Positions 30,279 to 32,815 of a stretch of DNA of 32,815 nt are shown one piece after another. The notes under the pieces were generated by a model. That model was not told the origin of the DNA, made no database searches, and worked only from the letters and a program-made list of their open reading frames with translations. How positions within the stretch are numbered: position 1 is the first letter of the stretch; every line of letters starts with the position of its first letter. This DNA comes from Phycisphaerales bacterium (GTDB lineage: Bacteria; Planctomycetota; Phycisphaerae; Phycisphaerales; UBA1924): contig JAEPOJ010000014.1 of NCBI GenBank assembly GCA_017642965.1, positions 50,187 to 83,001 on the forward strand. Direction: 5' to 3'. The position numbers and the translations under genes are program-made.

Positions 30279-32000
30279 ATGCCCATCGATCCCAACACCG
30301 TCATCACCCGATTCGCCCCCTCCCCCACCGGGCACCTGCACATCGGCGGCGCCCGCACCGCGCTGCTGTGCTGGGCCTACGCCCGGCGTGCCGCCGCCGA
30401 GGGCCACAACGGACGGTTCCTGCTCCGCATCGAGGACACCGACCAGACCCGCTCCTCCGAGTCCTCCACCAAGGGCATCCTCGAGGACCTCGCCTGGCTG
30501 GGCATCGACTGGGCCGACGGGCCCGAGATCGACTACAACGGTCGCACCATCGGCGGCGACGACCGCAACGTCGGCCCCTACTACCAGTCCCAGCGCCTCG
30601 ACCTTTACAACGAACACATCGCCAAGCTCATCGAGGCCGACCACGCCTACCCCGCCTTCGAGACACCCGAGGAGCTCGAGGCCAAGCGCAAGGAGGCCAT
30701 CGACGCCAAGGTCGGCTACAAGTACGATCGCTCCGCGCTGGACATCCCACGCGAGGAGCGGATGAAGCGACTCGAGGCCGGAGATCCGCATGTCGTGCGC
30801 CTCAAGATGCCCGACGCCCCCATCACCGTCCACGACCAGATCCTGGGCGATGTCACCGTCGGGCCCGACGAGTTCGACGACTTCATCATCCGCAAACGCG
30901 ACGGCTTCCCCACCTACCACCTCGCGGTGGTCGTCGACGATGCGCTCATGGGCGTCTCCCACGTTCTGCGTGGCCAGGAGCACCTGATCAACACGCCCCG
31001 CCACATCGCCATCCAGCAGGCGCTGGGCTTCGAGGTCCCGACCTACGCGCACATGCCGCTGATCTTCAACCCCGACGGCTCGAAGATGAGCAAGCGTGAC
31101 AAGGACAAGACCGCGAAGAAGGCCGTCAAGGAGGCCAAGCTCGACGCCTCACCCATCGACGGGCTCAGCGACACCGACTTCGCCAAGTGGCTCAAGGACA
31201 AAACCCGCCAGCTGCCCAGCGACCAGCTCATCGCCCTCGCCCGCCTCCTCGATGTGCACCTGCCCGAGATCGATGTCGAAGACTTCCGCCGGGCCGGGTA
31301 TCTTCCCGAGGCGCTGAACAACTACCTCGCCCTGCTCGGCTGGAACCCCAAAGCCAAGAACGAGGACGGCACCGATGTCGAACGCTTCGACATGGACTAC
31401 CTCGGCGCGCACTACGGCTTCTCAGGAATGGGCAAGGGGCAGGCCAAGTTCGACCGCGTCAAGCTGCTCAGCTTCAACGCCGACGCCATCGCCGAGCTGC
31501 CCGACGAGCACTTCGCCGCCCGCTGGCGGGTATGGGCCACCAGCTATGACCCTGCGCTTTGCGAGCGCTTCAGCGCCGAGGACATGCTCATGCTCGCCCC
31601 GGCCGTGAAGACCCGCTGCAAGACCCTCGCGGACGGTCGTGACGTTGTTGGCTTCGCCTTCGTCGAGGACGACGCCATCGAGTTCGACGGCAAGGCCCTC
31701 CACAAGGCCCTGCTCAAGGGCGAGGCCAAGGGCCTGGAGATGCTCAAGGTCTTCCGCGACGAGGTCGCCACCATCGACCCGTTCACCCCCGACGCGATCG
31801 AGCAGGCCGTCAAGGACTTCTGCGAGAAGCACGAGGTCGGCATGGGCAAGGTCGCCCAGCCCCTCCGCGTCGCCGTCACCGGCGGCCCCGTCTCCCCCCC
31901 CCTCGGCCAGACCCTCGCCATCATCGGCAAAGACGCCGCCGTCGCCCGGATCGACCGGTGCGTCGCCGAAGCGGAGCAATCGCTGTCGGCGAAGGAGTGA
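30279..32000 (+). CDS. gltX: Glutamyl-tRNA synthetase
   Basis: The protein has 573 residues; typical bacterial GluRS has about 470-490. Class I motifs are present: APSPTGHLHIGGARTAL (HIGH form HIGG, near residue 20) and KMSKR at 269-273. LRIEDTDQTR and HVLRGQEHLINTPRH complete the catalytic core. Between KMSKR and FRRAGYLPEALNNYLALLGW (336 onward), where about 8-10 residues are usual, there is a stretch of about 60 residues rich in Lys, Asp and Ala, so an insertion accounts for part of the extra length. The anticodon-binding domain follows. The ATG at 30279 starts the family homology; an open frame before it is shadow. It follows copy B by 11 bp. A glnS gene is also present in the window. Confidence 0.95.
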   Translation: MPIDPNTVITRFAPSPTGHLHIGGARTALLCWAYARRAAAEGHNGRFLLRIEDTDQTRSSESSTKGILEDLAWLGIDWADGPEIDYNGRTIGGDDRNVGPYYQSQRLDLYNEHIAKLIEADHAYPAFETPEELEAKRKEAIDAKVGYKYDRSALDIPREERMKRLEAGDPHVVRLKMPDAPITVHDQILGDVTVGPDEFDDFIIRKRDGFPTYHLAVVVDDALMGVSHVLRGQEHLINTPRHIAIQQALGFEVPTYAHMPLIFNPDGSKMSKRDKDKTAKKAVKEAKLDASPIDGLSDTDFAKWLKDKTRQLPSDQLIALARLLDVHLPEIDVEDFRRAGYLPEALNNYLALLGWNPKAKNEDGTDVERFDMDYLGAHYGFSGMGKGQAKFDRVKLLSFNADAIAELPDEHFAARWRVWATSYDPALCERFSAEDMLMLAPAVKTRCKTLADGRDVVGFAFVEDDAIEFDGKALHKALLKGEAKGLEMLKVFRDEVATIDPFTPDAIEQAVKDFCEKHEVGMGKVAQPLRVAVTGGPVSPPLGQTLAIIGKDAAVARIDRCVAEAEQSLSAKE

Positions 32001-32003
32001 GTT

Positions 32004-32029
32004 CGAAGTCGGCATACGAAGTCGGATGC
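32004..32029 (+). repeat. Short tandem repeat between gltX and the palindromic element
   Basis: Two 13-bp units, CGAAGTCGGCATA and CGAAGTCGGATGC, stand head to tail and share their first nine bases. They lie just outside the left end of the palindromic element and could be a remnant of one of its internal parts. Confidence 0.5.
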
Positions 32030-32041
32030 CCAATCTTCTTT

Positions 32042-32210
32042 AAGCCCCCCTCCGACTCCGCCTTCGGCGGCCCCACCTCCCCCAGATGACTGGGGGAGGA
32101 TGCTGAACGTATACGAGTTAGACGAACTGCTCTCATATTTCCGTCATCTCTTGCGTCCTCCCCCGGTCATCCGGGGGAGGTGCCGAGCGCAGTGAGGCGG
32201 AGGGGGTCTT
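32042..32210. repeat. 169-bp palindromic element, copy 1 (complete)
   Basis: The ends are AAGCCCCCCTCCG and CGGAGGGGGTCTT, an inverted repeat of 13 bp with one mismatch. Each half holds further hairpins: CCGCC/GGCGG (32058-32070), a perfect 10-bp stem CCTCCCCCAG/CTGGGGGAGG (32076-32099), and a second perfect 10-bp stem CCTCCCCCGG/CCGGGGGAGG (32157-32180). The two hairpins enclose an A/T-richer centre with AACGTATACGA and CATCTCTTGCGTC. The element encodes no credible protein. It is MITE-like or REP-like. Its right end touches the stop codon of the DUF559 gene. Confidence 0.8.
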
Positions 32211-32212
32211 CA
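32195..32212. repeat. 18-bp direct repeat, downstream copy flanking the DUF559 gene
   Basis: AGGCGGAGGGGGTCTTCA at this site matches 32674-32691 at 17 of 18 positions. This copy includes the DUF559 stop codon (TCA on the plus strand) and the right end of palindromic element 1. Confidence 0.75.
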
Positions 32213-32629
32213 ACCCCCTTGATCCGTCTTCCTCAACTCGATCTGCTCGATCCGCTCCCGCGCAGTTGTCAAGATCGTCTGAAGAACACCATCGAACTCA
32301 AGGGCAAGCTGCCTCGGTGTGATCCGCAGGATCTCGATACCAACTCCCCTCATCCAGCGATCGCGACGCGCATCGTGATCCCGATTCTCAGCGTGAGTCG
32401 CCCCGTCCACTTCGACCACGTACCGCACCGCGGGGCAGTAGAAATCTGCAATGTAGCTCCCCAGAGGCATCTGCCTCCGAAACTACAATCCACCAAGCCG
32501 GCGGCCTTTCAGGCTCCCCCACAACCGAAACTCTGCAGGTGACATGTCGCCCCTGAGTGCCTTTGCGCGCGTCTTGGCCCGAGACGTTGGCCGGATCGCC
32601 TGACGGAATGGGATTGGATCCAGGAGCAT
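32210..32629 (-). pseudogene. DUF559 (Vsr-like) endonuclease gene with one in-frame amber codon
   Basis: The reading frame from ATG 32629 to TGA 32210 would give 139 residues, the usual DUF559 length, but codon 49 (32485-32483) is TAG. Before it are SPAEFRLWGSLKGRRLGGL with Glu33; right after it come FRRQMPLGSYIADF, VVEVDGATH and RDRWMRGVGIEILRI, with Asp62, Glu73, Asp75 and His79. In family members the position of the stop is a Lys or similar residue (GxKFRRQ), so a single AAG to TAG change explains it. All the putative PD-(D/E)xK and Vsr-like catalytic residues are otherwise intact, which implies a recent mutation, readthrough, or a sequencing error. An in-frame open stretch extends upstream into the copy 2 element. 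DUF559 relatives resemble very-short-patch-repair endonucleases; function is not established. Confidence 0.85.
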
Positions 32630-32673
32630 GTTCGCCGAGTCTAGCACAAGACTGTCATTGTCCCTCGCTCGTA

Positions 32674-32691
32674 AGGCGGAGGAGGTCTTCA
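32674..32691. repeat. 18-bp direct repeat, upstream copy flanking the DUF559 gene
   Basis: AGGCGGAGGAGGTCTTCA matches the downstream copy at 17 of 18 positions. With a few more bases on its left it resembles the degenerate right arm of the palindromic element, so it may be the remains of another element copy. Confidence 0.7.
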
Positions 32692-32704
32692 TAGTAAATC
32701 GAGA

Positions 32705-32815
32705 GCCGCCTCCGACCCGCCTTCGGCGGGCCACCTCCCCCGGATGACCGAGGGAGGATGCTAAACGCATACGACGAACTCGAACAGCTCTCAAACATCC
32801 GGCATCTCTTGCGTC
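32705..32815. repeat. Palindromic element, copy 2, cut by the window edge
   Basis: From 32712 on it follows copy 1 nearly base for base, including CTTCGGCGG, ACCTCCCCC, GGGAGGATGCT, ACG-ATACGA and CATCTCTTGCGTC. The left terminal C-run is diverged (GCCGCCTCCG). The right half lies outside the window. Confidence 0.8.

Noticed and set aside
31921..32136. Minus-strand frame starting MRAVRLTRIR inside palindromic element 1
   Set aside because: It matches the start of a similar frame in element copy 2 because the DNA is repeated, then runs antisense into gltX; no sign of selection as protein.

Overview
The window looks like a chromosomal segment of a high-GC bacterium of the Planctomycetota, most likely class Phycisphaerae. 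The sequence evidence is: three large secreted proteins that end in the same double EF-hand (dockerin-like) cassette with a terminal GC tail; one exported protein with a VPAPG-hydrophobic-polyArg C-terminal sorting signal; and several proteins carrying CGYDL/CPECG zinc-ribbon signatures. I recall all three traits as common in that class, but I could not run a search. No tRNA, rRNA, CRISPR array, integrase or IS transposase was recognised.

Layout. (1) 1-3096, minus: two pilus/secretion-assembly genes, a PilM-like ATPase fused to a PilN-like membrane part, and a downstream membrane protein cut by the window edge and coupled by a 4-nt GTGA overlap. (2) 3281-5885: a MEMO1-family protein, then a small basic protein of unknown function and a His-rich CusF-like lipoprotein, each of the last two followed by a clear hairpin terminator. 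(3) 5984-9079, minus: family-4-like uracil-DNA glycosylase without Fe-S cysteines, a small membrane protein, and scpA coupled to a GNAT acetyltransferase. (4) 9135-15151: an FG-GAP secreted protein, a class V aminotransferase, an exported tandem YCII-like protein and phosphomannomutase/phosphoglucomutase. (5) 15229-22037: two very large exported repeat proteins, one with an exact 180-residue internal period, and the CTERM-signal protein. (6) 22010-27126, minus: AraC regulator, glutaminyl-tRNA synthetase, a zinc-ribbon protein and an EF-G-like GTPase. (7) 27441-32000, plus: two architecturally matching four-TM membrane proteins with half zinc ribbons at both termini, then glutamyl-tRNA synthetase. 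(8) 32001-32815: palindromic repeat elements bracketing a DUF559 (Vsr-like) endonuclease gene interrupted by one in-frame amber codon.

Most genes are housekeeping or envelope genes in short units of one or two. The most unusual parts are the DUF559/palindrome cluster at the right end, the permuted zinc-ribbon membrane pair, the PilM-PilN fusion, the Fe-S-less glycosylase, and the 180-residue repeat protein. Assignments rest on motifs read by eye; no database or folding program was used.
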